A stretch of 25,697 nt of DNA from Treponema sp. GTDB lineage: Bacteria > Spirochaetota > Spirochaetia > Treponematales > Treponemataceae. Positions within the stretch are counted from its first letter, which is position 1, and each line of letters begins with the position of its first letter. This document shows, one piece after another, positions 7,548 through 15,651 of this stretch. The position numbers and the translations under genes were made by a program. The stretch lies in contig JAGADS010000227.1 in the NCBI GenBank assembly GCA_017613485.1, forward strand, positions 1-25,697, written 5' to 3'. The notes under the pieces are model-generated. The model was not told where the DNA came from. It saw nothing but the letters and a program-made list of their open reading frames with translations, and made no database searches.

Positions 7548-10500
7548 ATGTTTGGAAAAATACTCAAAAACCCTATAACCATTTTTCTTGCAGTTGGTCT
7601 TGGTATCGTATTCGGTATCTATGAAAAATCTTATGCACTTTCCCTGGGAATCATCGGTGACGCATATCTGAATCTTTTCCAGATGACGGTCATTCCGATT
7701 CTTGTTACTTCCATTGTTGCAAGCCTTGCTCAGTTGATGAAGGACAAGAATGCCAGAAGCCATATCCTCAAGATTATTTTTGTTTTCCTGATTATGCTTA
7801 CGGCCACATCATTTTTTGGTGCCATTGCAGGTTATATAGGTCGTCCTGGTGAAAACCTTGGTGAGTCAACGACAGAGGTTCTTGACAGTGTAATCAAGGA
7901 TTCTGCAGACACTTCAAATGATGAGATTGCACTCTATGATGCCACAGGTGATACTGCGGAGAAAAAATCTTCTCTTGTGGATTTCTTTTTCAATATTATT
8001 CCTTCAAACATTTTCTCTGCATTCAGCAGCGGTTCAATTCTTCAGCTGGTTTTCTTCAGTATAATATTTGGAATTGCAATCGGTTTCCTGCGTGAAGATT
8101 ATTCAAACAGACTTATAAACGGAGCGATTTCACTAAAGGAATCATTCCAGAAACTTATTAACTGGACAATGTACGGTCTACCTGTTGGTCTTGTTTTCCT
8201 TATGGGTAAGCAGATTGCCCAGGTCGGTGTCGAGATATTGCTTGCGATGGTGAAATTCATTGTCGTCTTCTATATTGCGGGTCTTGCGGCGATACTGATT
8301 TGTACGATTATAATCTGGCTCAAGTCCGGCATCAAGAATCCGTTCAAGGTGTTGAGGAAGGTCATTGATCCTATCATCATCTGTTTTGCAACGAGAAACA
8401 GTTTTGCGGCTCTTCCTTCTTCTATTTCCGCACTTAAGGCACTTAAGTATGATCATAACACTGTTGATCTTGTTTTCCCTCTGGGCCTTACTGTCTTAAG
8501 ATTCGGCAACATACTTTACTTTGCTTTTGCATCTTGCTTTATTGCACAGATATATGACACACCGCTTTCGATTCCGACAATGGCTTTGATTATTGTTGGT
8601 TCACTTCTTGCTGGTACTGCAACTGCCGGTGCATCAGGTCTTCTTACGCTTCCTATGATTTCTCTTATCATGGATCCTATTGGTCTTCCGGTTGAGTCAA
8701 TTCTTGTTGTATTCATGGCAATTGATTCCCTGATTGATCCGATGAGGACCCTCCTGATTGTATACGTCAACATTGCGACTACAGCTCTTGTGTCTTCAAA
8801 GAAAAAGAAAGGTCAGCAGGAGGAACTGCCGGATAAGGAAACTGAGTATATTGAAAACACAGAGACTAAAGCTGAGGAAATTATTACAGAAGTTCCGGTT
8901 GAAGAAAACGAGGTCGCATTTGACACAGTTGAAAAGGATGAGAAGATTTCGCGGCCTTATGCAACAAAAACTTCCGATGCCTTGGGGCTTGCGGTGCCAA
9001 AACGAAATGCCGCTTTACGTCCTGCAGTTACTGTTCCTAAATCACATGATGGAATTAAAGTTCGAATCCGCGATGCACTTATCATCGTCAACACAATACT
9101 TCTTGTTGCAACTGCGGCAATCATCATGCGCATAAATTCCCGCGGAACACAGGACTCTGTTTACTCTGTATCATCAAACCTTGTAACTGAAATCCTCAAG
9201 TCAGTGGATACAAAGCTTGAGGCATATTACGATCCGGCATCACAGGAAATCCAGAACATTCTGTATCATTACTGGAATGATGACACATATCATTTCCTGA
9301 CTGATAAGGAAATTGCCCTTGACTACTTCATGCAGGTTCTTGATACACACAAGGAATTTGCGATGGTCTACTTTGGTGATACAAAAGGCAACCTGATAAT
9401 GGGACGAAGGATGCCAGATGGCTCGCTTACAAGACGTTACATTACACGGACAGATGATACGGTTTACACTCAGTACGTTCACGAAAATAAGATTTATAAC
9501 GCAACATTCCCGAATACAACAGAAAGCACGGTTACTGGATATGATCCTAGGACAAGAGGCTGGTATAAAAAGGCGGTGACACAAAAGCACACTGTATGGA
9601 CAAATGTTTACATATTTGCAACCGACAACATGCCAGGCTTCTCGTGTGCATCTCCGATATATGATTCCGATGGAAACCTGATGGGTGTTGCCTGTATTGA
9701 TATTGGCATAAGGGATCTTTCACTCTATCTTGGAAGCATTTCCACACCTGCAAACTCACGTCTTTTCATCTATGATCAGGACAACCAGATTATTGCCAAA
9801 CCTATGAAGGCAGATGATTCCATCGATACTCTTCTTAATGTATATCCTGCCGCGGACGGAACTAATTCATACAGCATGAAGAGTGTTGATGATGCATCAG
9901 ATCCTATTATAGCCAATGCTTTTAACTCTGGTCAGAGCATGGTAAATACAGAAGACGGCATCTACATGTTTGAGTCAGAGGGAAAGAATTATTTCTGCAA
10001 GGTTGACTCCATGACAATTGACCAGGAGCTTTCTCTTAACGTAGGAATGATTGTTCCTGATGAAGATATCATGGGCACAGTCTACAAGAACAACAAGATG
10101 GTGATGATGATTTCCGTTATCGTCATCCTTATTGCGATTATAATTTCAATTCTTATTTCTTCGCTTATCTCAAAGCCGATGAAGATTCTTTCAAATGAGA
10201 TGAACAATATCAGGGATCTTTCTATCGTGGATGATGATGAGGATATCAATTCTGGAATCAAGGAAATTGACACGATGGTATTCTCGTTCCAGGGCATGAA
10301 ACAGGGACTTATGAACTTTAAGAAATATGTCCCGGCGGATCTTGTATCCATGCTCATACGGAATAATCAGAATGCAGAGATTGGCGGTAGAAAACAGGTT
10401 CTTACGCTTATGTTCTCTGACATCGAGAACTTTACGGGCATTGCGGAAAAGACAAAACCGGAAGAGCTCATTAACCGTCTGTATGATTATTTCTCACTCC

Positions 10501-10670
10501 TTGCACATACAATCACTGACAACAAGGGAACGATAGACAAATACATCGGTGACTCAATCATGGCATTCTGGGGAGCGCCTGTTGACATTGAGGTTAAGAC
10601 ACACGCACGTCTAGCATGTCTTTCTGCACTTACATGTCAGATGCAGGGATTCAATCTTTCAAATGTATGA
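7548..10670 (+). CDS. SDF symporter - Cache sensor - class III cyclase fusion, stopped early by in-frame TGA
   Basis: A 1040-residue membrane protein. Residues 1-415 are an SDF (dicarboxylate/amino acid:cation symporter) domain: hairpin-1 region TRNSFAALPSS (282-292), hairpin-2 region GTATAGASG, and D393-SLIDPMRT of the penultimate helix. The PLGATINMDGT position reads PLGLTVLRFGN (311-321), so the cation motif is missing. An acidic linker (415-505) leads to a helix (about 508-530), a periplasmic dCache-like domain (about 532-846, with YDPRTRGWYKKA and SPIYDSDGNLMGVACIDI) and a second helix (848-875). A HAMP-like stretch then precedes a class III cyclase: metal Asp D958 (FSDIENF), K998 and D1002 (KYIGDSIMAFWG). 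TGA at 10668 ends it before the transition-state residues. If the stop is read as Trp, the protein is 1209 residues, ending at 11177. AGGAG lies 6 nt before the ATG. Confidence 0.85.
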   Translation: MFGKILKNPITIFLAVGLGIVFGIYEKSYALSLGIIGDAYLNLFQMTVIPILVTSIVASLAQLMKDKNARSHILKIIFVFLIMLTATSFFGAIAGYIGRPGENLGESTTEVLDSVIKDSADTSNDEIALYDATGDTAEKKSSLVDFFFNIIPSNIFSAFSSGSILQLVFFSIIFGIAIGFLREDYSNRLINGAISLKESFQKLINWTMYGLPVGLVFLMGKQIAQVGVEILLAMVKFIVVFYIAGLAAILICTIIIWLKSGIKNPFKVLRKVIDPIIICFATRNSFAALPSSISALKALKYDHNTVDLVFPLGLTVLRFGNILYFAFASCFIAQIYDTPLSIPTMALIIVGSLLAGTATAGASGLLTLPMISLIMDPIGLPVESILVVFMAIDSLIDPMRTLLIVYVNIATTALVSSKKKKGQQEELPDKETEYIENTETKAEEIITEVPVEENEVAFDTVEKDEKISRPYATKTSDALGLAVPKRNAALRPAVTVPKSHDGIKVRIRDALIIVNTILLVATAAIIMRINSRGTQDSVYSVSSNLVTEILKSVDTKLEAYYDPASQEIQNILYHYWNDDTYHFLTDKEIALDYFMQVLDTHKEFAMVYFGDTKGNLIMGRRMPDGSLTRRYITRTDDTVYTQYVHENKIYNATFPNTTESTVTGYDPRTRGWYKKAVTQKHTVWTNVYIFATDNMPGFSCASPIYDSDGNLMGVACIDIGIRDLSLYLGSISTPANSRLFIYDQDNQIIAKPMKADDSIDTLLNVYPAADGTNSYSMKSVDDASDPIIANAFNSGQSMVNTEDGIYMFESEGKNYFCKVDSMTIDQELSLNVGMIVPDEDIMGTVYKNNKMVMMISVIVILIAIIISILISSLISKPMKILSNEMNNIRDLSIVDDDEDINSGIKEIDTMVFSFQGMKQGLMNFKKYVPADLVSMLIRNNQNAEIGGRKQVLTLMFSDIENFTGIAEKTKPEELINRLYDYFSLLAHTITDNKGTIDKYIGDSIMAFWGAPVDIEVKTHARLACLSALTCQMQGFNLSNV

Positions 10671-10739
10671 ACAAGAGAAGGAAAGCCAAGGTTCCGCACA
10701 AGATTCGGTATTCATACTGGTGAGGTCGTTGTAGGAAAC

Positions 10740-11177
10740 ATGGGTTCAGATGAGCGCATCAACTACACGGTTTTAGGAGACAATGTAAATCTTGCCAGCC
10801 GTCTTGAAGGACTCAACAAATACTACGGCACGGAAATCATCATAAGCGGTGCAACTCATGAGCTTGTAAAGGATGAATTTGAGTCACGTGTGCTTGATAA
10901 GATAACAGTAAAGGGAAAGACACTTCCTATATTCATATACGAGCTTCTTGCAGAGAAGAATAAACTTGATCATGACAAACTTCAGGCATATCAGGTTTAC
11001 GAGGTCGGTCTCAAGTATTACTTTGAAGGCGACTGGGATAAATGTATCAAGTATATGAATGTTGTCATTAAGCGCATTGATGACAGTGCTGCCAAAGTCA
11101 TTAAAGAGCGTGCTGAGCAGTTCAAGCTTAATCCTCCATCAAACTGGAACGGTGTCTATGCATTTGATAAAAAATAG
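10740..11177 (+). pseudogene. C-terminal remainder of the class III cyclase, after the in-frame TGA
   Basis: This lies in the same reading frame as the symporter-cyclase and continues its cyclase domain without loss: translation directly after the TGA gives [23 protein letters not shown], then [22 protein letters not shown]. It carries T1074 and the transition-state Asn1081 and Arg1085 (full-length numbering). The K998/T1074 pair fits the Lys/Thr (class IIIb) type of adenylate cyclases. A separate start at ATG 10740 is possible but has no Shine-Dalgarno and would give half a domain, so I see this as the displaced end of one gene. A helical tail (about 1110-1209) contains a TPR-like segment ([25 protein letters not shown]). 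The end overlaps the racemase start by 20 bp. Confidence 0.8.
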
Positions 11178-11925
11178 ACCTGCGATAGGAATAGTCGGCG
11201 GTGTAGGTCCCTATGCCGGCCTTGATCTGGAGAAGAAAGTCTTTGACAATGTTGATGCAAAATGTGATCAGGATTATCCCGATGTAATGATGATCTCGGC
11301 TCCATCGCTGATTACCGACAGGTCATATTACATCCTGCATCCTGAGACAGACAATCCATGCACGGGAATTGAATATGTGATACAGAGGCTGTCAGAGGCA
11401 GGTGCAACCCACATAGGCATTCCCTGCAATACGGCACATTCACCGATCATCATGAATCAAGTGCGTAAGTTCATTGAGCTGAATGGAATCGACGTTAAAC
11501 TGCTGAACATTGTTGAGGAGACATACAAGTGGGTTAAGGAAAACTGCAAGAGCCATGATATTGTCCTCTATTGCACGATGGGAACCTATGCATCCGGTGT
11601 ATACAGGTCATTCTTTGACAGTGATGAAAAATACAATATTATCGAACCTGATGATGATGACAAAGAGCTTATCTGGAATGCAATCTACAGCAGGGAATAT
11701 GGAATAAAGGCGTTCTCAAATCCTGTAAAGGAACAGGCCCTTGATAATCTTATGAAGGTCACGCAGAAAATGATGGAACGCGGATATGACACATTTATCA
11801 TGGGATGTACGGAGATACCGCTTGCAATGGGACGTTTCAAGCTACCGATTACACTCATAGATCCTGCAAAAATACTTGCACGTGCCCTTGTAAAAGCGGT
11901 CTGCCCTGATAAACTGAAAGCCTAG
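11158..11925 (+). CDS. Aspartate/glutamate racemase family protein
   Basis: A 255-residue cytoplasmic enzyme of the PLP-independent Asp/Glu racemase family, which interconverts L- and D-amino acids with two cysteines acting as acid and base. Both are present: C90 in IPCNTAHSP and C217 in MGCTEIPLA. The N terminus has the family's [11 protein letters not shown]. The ATG at 11158 lies inside the end of the cyclase frame and is the last start before the conserved core. Its Shine-Dalgarno is weak (GGAAC), so translation probably depends on ribosomes finishing the cyclase. In that case a TGA upstream would reduce it. The frame can be opened upstream to 11059, but that part merely shadows the cyclase. 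The context suggests it acts on the amino acid handled by the binding protein and symporter. Aspartate is the likelier substrate, but glutamate cannot be excluded. Confidence 0.85.
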   Translation: MHLIKNRPAIGIVGGVGPYAGLDLEKKVFDNVDAKCDQDYPDVMMISAPSLITDRSYYILHPETDNPCTGIEYVIQRLSEAGATHIGIPCNTAHSPIIMNQVRKFIELNGIDVKLLNIVEETYKWVKENCKSHDIVLYCTMGTYASGVYRSFFDSDEKYNIIEPDDDDKELIWNAIYSREYGIKAFSNPVKEQALDNLMKVTQKMMERGYDTFIMGCTEIPLAMGRFKLPITLIDPAKILARALVKAVCPDKLKA

Positions 11926-11973
11926 AACCTTGACTCGATAGCAAAAAATTGTAAGTCAAATGCAAAAAAATAC

Positions 11974-12002
11974 TTGTTTTTTTGTCTGCTATACTGTATA
12001 AG
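11974..12002 (+). promoter_or_regulatory. Candidate promoter of the ABC exporter operon
   Basis: Two overlapping readings exist. An extended -10, TGCTATACT (11987-11995), needs no good -35. Alternatively TTGTTT (11974-11979) pairs with TATAAG (11997-12002) at 17 bp. Either puts the mRNA start shortly after 12000, ahead of the AGGAG (12028-12032) of the gene at 12038. I saw no convincing terminator between the racemase and this point. Confidence 0.5.
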
Positions 12003-12037
12003 GATTGTTCAAGCCTTAAAAAGACTCAGGAGACGAA

Positions 12038-13789
12038 ATGACTGCATTCAAATGGTTCAATTCTTTTCTGAAAAAGCACGGTGGAAAAATGTTCATCGGG
12101 CTTTTCATCATCACTGTTGTTTCCGCAATGGCTGTAATCAATCCAAAGGTGTCCGGCTATATTGTCGATACAGTTATAGTCGGAGGGCATTACGAGTATC
12201 TCTGGAAATGTGTTGCCATTCTTCTTGGTGTGTGCATTTTCCGTGAGGGATTCCAGTATCTTGCGCAGATGCTTTTTGAACGCTCAAGTCAGGGTGTTCT
12301 TTTTGACATGAGGGATGCCGTCTACCGTAAGCTTCTTCGCGAGGATTTTTCCTTCTATAATAATAACCGCACAGGTGATTTGATGAGCCGCCAGACTGGA
12401 GACATGGATGCCGTGCGTCACTTTGTCGCTTTTGTAATCTACAATGTCTTCAGGAACTGCATCTGGCTTCTTTCCGCGGTGGTGATGATTTTCTTTGTGA
12501 ACGTAAAGCTTGCCCTGATGTTCCTTGCTGTCCTTCCGTTTACTGCTCTTGTTGTGTTCATGCAGATGAAGGCTGTGGGACCTGCCTTTGCCGGGGTAAG
12601 ACAGTGTTTCTCAAGCCTCAACTCCTATGTACAGGAGCATATTGCCGCTAACCGTGTCGTGCGTGCCTTTGCCAAGGAAAATTTTGAATGGAACCGTTTT
12701 GAAAAAGAAAATGAGGCATTCAGGCAGAGTGAAATCCGTGCATCAAAAATATGGCAGAGGTATGTTCCGATATTTGAATTCCTGGGAACTGTAATCAATG
12801 TAATCCTGATGATCTACGGTGGCTACCTTACGATTCGTGGCGAGATGACCATAGGAAATTTTGTCACTGTCAACGGTTACCTCTGGATGCTCACAAATCC
12901 GCTCAGGATGCTGGGCTGGCTTATAAACGATGCAATGCGTTTCAAGGCTTCCATCGACAAAATCTACAAGACATACTCTGTGGAGCCTGACATAAAGCTT
13001 CCTTCACAACCGGTTGTAAAGCAGCACATTGACGGTGAGGTTGAATTCAGGAATGTGTCATATTCAACTCACGGAGAAGAAATCCTGCACGACATAAGCT
13101 TCAGGACGGAGAAGGGAAAATCTGTCGGCATAATCGGCGGTACTGGCAGCGGAAAAACAACGGTGATGAATCTTCTTTGCCGTTTTTATGATGTGAGTTC
13201 CGGAGAGGTTCTTGTTGATGGAACTGACGTGCGAAAGATGGACATGTACAATCTGCGTGAGAACATCGGAATGGCAATGCAGGATGTGTTCTTGTTCAGC
13301 GATACAATTGAAGGCAACATTGCTTACGGTGATCCTGACTGTCCGTTTGAAAAAGTTGAGGCAGCCGCTAAACTTGCAGATGCAGATGGATTTATCAGGG
13401 AAATGCCGGACGGTTACGACACAATGGTTGGAGAAAGGGGAGTTGGACTTTCCGGTGGACAGAAACAGCGTATTTCACTTGCACGTGCATTGCTCAAGGA
13501 CCCTGCGATAATCATTCTTGATGACACTACTTCCGCGGTTGACATGGAGACGGAGACCCTGATTCAGGAGTCGCTTAAATCGGTCACGGCGAACAGGACG
13601 CTTTTTATAATTGCATACAGGATTTCCTCGGTAAAGGACTGTGATCAGATTCTTGTCATGAACGGTGGAAAAATAATTGAGCGTGGAACCCATGAGGAAT
13701 TGATTTCAGCGGGCGGGTACTATGCTTCGGTCTATCATCATCAGTACGGAGAATTTACTGCGGATGAAGAACAGGACGGAGGAAACTGA
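12038..13789 (+). CDS. ABC exporter half-transporter with degenerate ATP site (subunit 1)
   Basis: A 583-residue type IV (multidrug/lipid-type) ABC exporter subunit: six-helix transmembrane domain (about 1-320), then a nucleotide-binding domain. Walker A is GGTGSGKTT (about 366-374) and the signature is canonical, LSGGQ (471-475). The Walker B ends D495-D496, with Asp where the catalytic Glu belongs, and the switch histidine is Tyr (Y527 in IIAYRIS). These changes mark the 'degenerate site' subunit of heterodimeric exporters such as TM287/288 or LmrCD. AGGAG precedes the ATG by 5 nt. The stop TGA overlaps the leader of the partner gene, whose ATG starts one base later. The substrate is unknown: drugs, peptides or lipids are all possible. 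Confidence 0.9.
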   Translation: MTAFKWFNSFLKKHGGKMFIGLFIITVVSAMAVINPKVSGYIVDTVIVGGHYEYLWKCVAILLGVCIFREGFQYLAQMLFERSSQGVLFDMRDAVYRKLLREDFSFYNNNRTGDLMSRQTGDMDAVRHFVAFVIYNVFRNCIWLLSAVVMIFFVNVKLALMFLAVLPFTALVVFMQMKAVGPAFAGVRQCFSSLNSYVQEHIAANRVVRAFAKENFEWNRFEKENEAFRQSEIRASKIWQRYVPIFEFLGTVINVILMIYGGYLTIRGEMTIGNFVTVNGYLWMLTNPLRMLGWLINDAMRFKASIDKIYKTYSVEPDIKLPSQPVVKQHIDGEVEFRNVSYSTHGEEILHDISFRTEKGKSVGIIGGTGSGKTTVMNLLCRFYDVSSGEVLVDGTDVRKMDMYNLRENIGMAMQDVFLFSDTIEGNIAYGDPDCPFEKVEAAAKLADADGFIREMPDGYDTMVGERGVGLSGGQKQRISLARALLKDPAIIILDDTTSAVDMETETLIQESLKSVTANRTLFIIAYRISSVKDCDQILVMNGGKIIERGTHEELISAGGYYASVYHHQYGEFTADEEQDGGN

Positions 13790-13790
13790 G

Positions 13791-15572
13791 ATGGCAAGAA
13801 ACAGATACGATATAGATGAAACATACGAGGATACTTACGATTTCGGTCAGCTTAAGAGACTTGCAAAATATGTAAAGCCTCATTCAAAAATAATGATAGC
13901 GGTCATAATCCTCATGCTTGTAACGGCGGCACTTGGAATGCTCTATCCTTACTTCCTTAAAGTCATAATGGATGAGTCAATACCAAACAAGGATTTTAAA
14001 ACCATATTGATTCTTGCAGGCTGTACTTTGGGCATTTCTCTTTTTACAGCAATCGCACTCAAAACAAAAATCAGGATAATGACAAAAATAGGACAGGGAA
14101 TCGTGCATGACTTACGCTCCGATCTTTTTGCCCACATCCTCAAGCTGCCGTTCTCATATTTTGACTCAAGGCCACACGGAAAGATTCAGGTTAGGATAGT
14201 CAATTACGTGAACAATCTCTCGGAGGTCCTTAGTAACGGTCTTGTCAACACGGTGACGGATTTGTGCTCGCTGATTTTCATAATCATATTCATGTTCTCG
14301 ATAAATCTTCCCCTTACACTGGTGGTACTATGCGGTCTTCCTGTTTTTATCGCATACGTTTTCATCTTGAAGAAGAGACAGAGAAAGGCGTGGAGGGCAC
14401 AGAGCAACAAGTCCTCAAACTTGAACGCATATATTTCTGAAAGCATAAACGGAATCCGCGTAACTCAGTCATTTGTTCGTGAGGCAGAGAACATCAGGAT
14501 TTTCAATAACCTTTCCTCTGCATATCGTGCGGCATGGCTCAAGGCGGTTTCTGTTGCATTCCTGATGGGGCCCTTTGTTCAGCTTATATCAACGATAACG
14601 ATGGCGGCGGCTTTTGTCCTGGGCATACACTGGATTCAGATAGGATTCAGCGGTGTGACAGTGGGAACTCTTATTGCGTTTACTGCATACATCAGCCGTT
14701 TCTGGCAGCCGATTACCACACTTGCGGATTTCATCAACAATCTTCTTACGGCGGTCTCTTATGTGGAGCGTATTTTTGAGACTATCGATGAACCGGTTAC
14801 AATCACAGACAAAGAAGGTGCATACGAGCTTCCGAAGATTACCGGAAAAGTTGAGTACAAGGACGTGAACTTCAGCTATGATGAGGGTGTCAAGGTTCTG
14901 GACAACATCAACTTTACGATAGAGCCAGGTGAAAGTGTTGCAATAGTTGGACCGACCGGTGCAGGAAAATCAACAATCGTGAATCTATTGAGCAGGTTCT
15001 ATAATCCCGACAGTGGACAGATTCTTGTGGATGGACATGACCTTCAGGACGTGACCATAAAATCACTTCGTACACAGATGGGCGTGATGATGCAGGACAG
15101 CTTTATTTTCAAGGGAACCATCATGGACAATATCCGTTACGGAAACATGGATGCCACCGATGAGCAGGTAATTGAGGCGGCAAAGACAGTATGTGCGCAC
15201 GATTTTATCATGCAGATGGAGGACGGTTACAACACCGAGGTAAACGAAAGGGGATCAAGACTGAGCGTTGGACAGAGACAGCTTATTTCTTTTGCACGGG
15301 CTCTTCTTGCAGATCCAAAGATTCTGATTCTTGACGAGGCAACATCTTCAATAGACACGGAGACAGAGATTCTCTTGCAGAGGGGACTCAACAAGCTGCT
15401 TCGCGGAAGGACAAGCTTTATAATCGCACACAGGCTTTCCACTATCAAGAACTGCTCAACCATTTTCTATGTGGATCACGGTCAGATTGTGGAGCATGGG
15501 GCACACTATGAGCTTATGGCACATCTGGGACCATACTATAAACTGTATTCATCTCAGTTTGCATTGCTTTAG
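13791..15572 (+). CDS. ABC exporter half-transporter with consensus Walker B (subunit 2)
   Basis: The 593-residue partner of the preceding gene: transmembrane domain with six helices (about 30-330), then the ATPase. Walker A is GPTGAGKST (387-395), Walker B is ILDEATSS with catalytic E516, and the switch His is H547 (IIAHRLS). Its signature is altered to LSVGQ (491-495, V493 replacing Gly). In the dimer this LSVGQ faces the degenerate Walker B of subunit 1, while its own good Walker B faces the LSGGQ of subunit 1, so each gene supplies the matching half of one good and one poor site. I chose the ATG at 13791 over upstream starts because GGAGGAA (13778-13784) lies 6 nt before it. Translation is probably coupled to subunit 1. 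Confidence 0.9.
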   Translation: MARNRYDIDETYEDTYDFGQLKRLAKYVKPHSKIMIAVIILMLVTAALGMLYPYFLKVIMDESIPNKDFKTILILAGCTLGISLFTAIALKTKIRIMTKIGQGIVHDLRSDLFAHILKLPFSYFDSRPHGKIQVRIVNYVNNLSEVLSNGLVNTVTDLCSLIFIIIFMFSINLPLTLVVLCGLPVFIAYVFILKKRQRKAWRAQSNKSSNLNAYISESINGIRVTQSFVREAENIRIFNNLSSAYRAAWLKAVSVAFLMGPFVQLISTITMAAAFVLGIHWIQIGFSGVTVGTLIAFTAYISRFWQPITTLADFINNLLTAVSYVERIFETIDEPVTITDKEGAYELPKITGKVEYKDVNFSYDEGVKVLDNINFTIEPGESVAIVGPTGAGKSTIVNLLSRFYNPDSGQILVDGHDLQDVTIKSLRTQMGVMMQDSFIFKGTIMDNIRYGNMDATDEQVIEAAKTVCAHDFIMQMEDGYNTEVNERGSRLSVGQRQLISFARALLADPKILILDEATSSIDTETEILLQRGLNKLLRGRTSFIIAHRLSTIKNCSTIFYVDHGQIVEHGAHYELMAHLGPYYKLYSSQFALL

Positions 15573-15595
15573 GGAATTTATCCTAAGGAAAAACC

Positions 15596-15643
15596 TTTAT
15601 TGAATGGTCCTGTATCCAGTTTTTGTCTTTATCTTTCCGTTGG
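15596..15643 (-). pseudogene. 48-bp remnant of the 3' end of a YD-repeat gene; left copy of a direct repeat
   Basis: This stretch matches 17139-17186, the 3' end of the YD-repeat gene at 17140, at 46 of 48 positions. Read on the - strand it encodes N-G-K-I-K-T-K-T-G-Y-R-T-I-Q and a stop, the usual C terminus of these proteins, with nothing of the repeats before it. It lies 8 bp beyond the end of the AlbA_2 gene, so that gene is bracketed by two copies in the same orientation. Confidence 0.85.
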
Positions 15644-15651
15644 TAGTGTGC

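Noticed and set aside
10668..10670. Alternative genetic code with TGA as Trp
   Set aside because: TGA ends subunit 1 of the ABC exporter directly before the ATG of subunit 2, and also ends brnT; reading through there gives no family-like sequence.
7548..11177. Frameshift as cause of the split cyclase
   Set aside because: Both parts are in the same frame; a single TGA codon separates them, so a base substitution explains it, not an indel.
6669..11925. Classical ABC importer operon for the binding protein
   Set aside because: No permease or ATPase gene of the importer type lies nearby; the ABC genes downstream are exporter half-transporters with their own promoter.
15573..15600. Terminator after the ABC exporter operon
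   Set aside because: Only a 5-6 bp stem (TTAGG with CCTAA) without a proper T tract; too weak to call.
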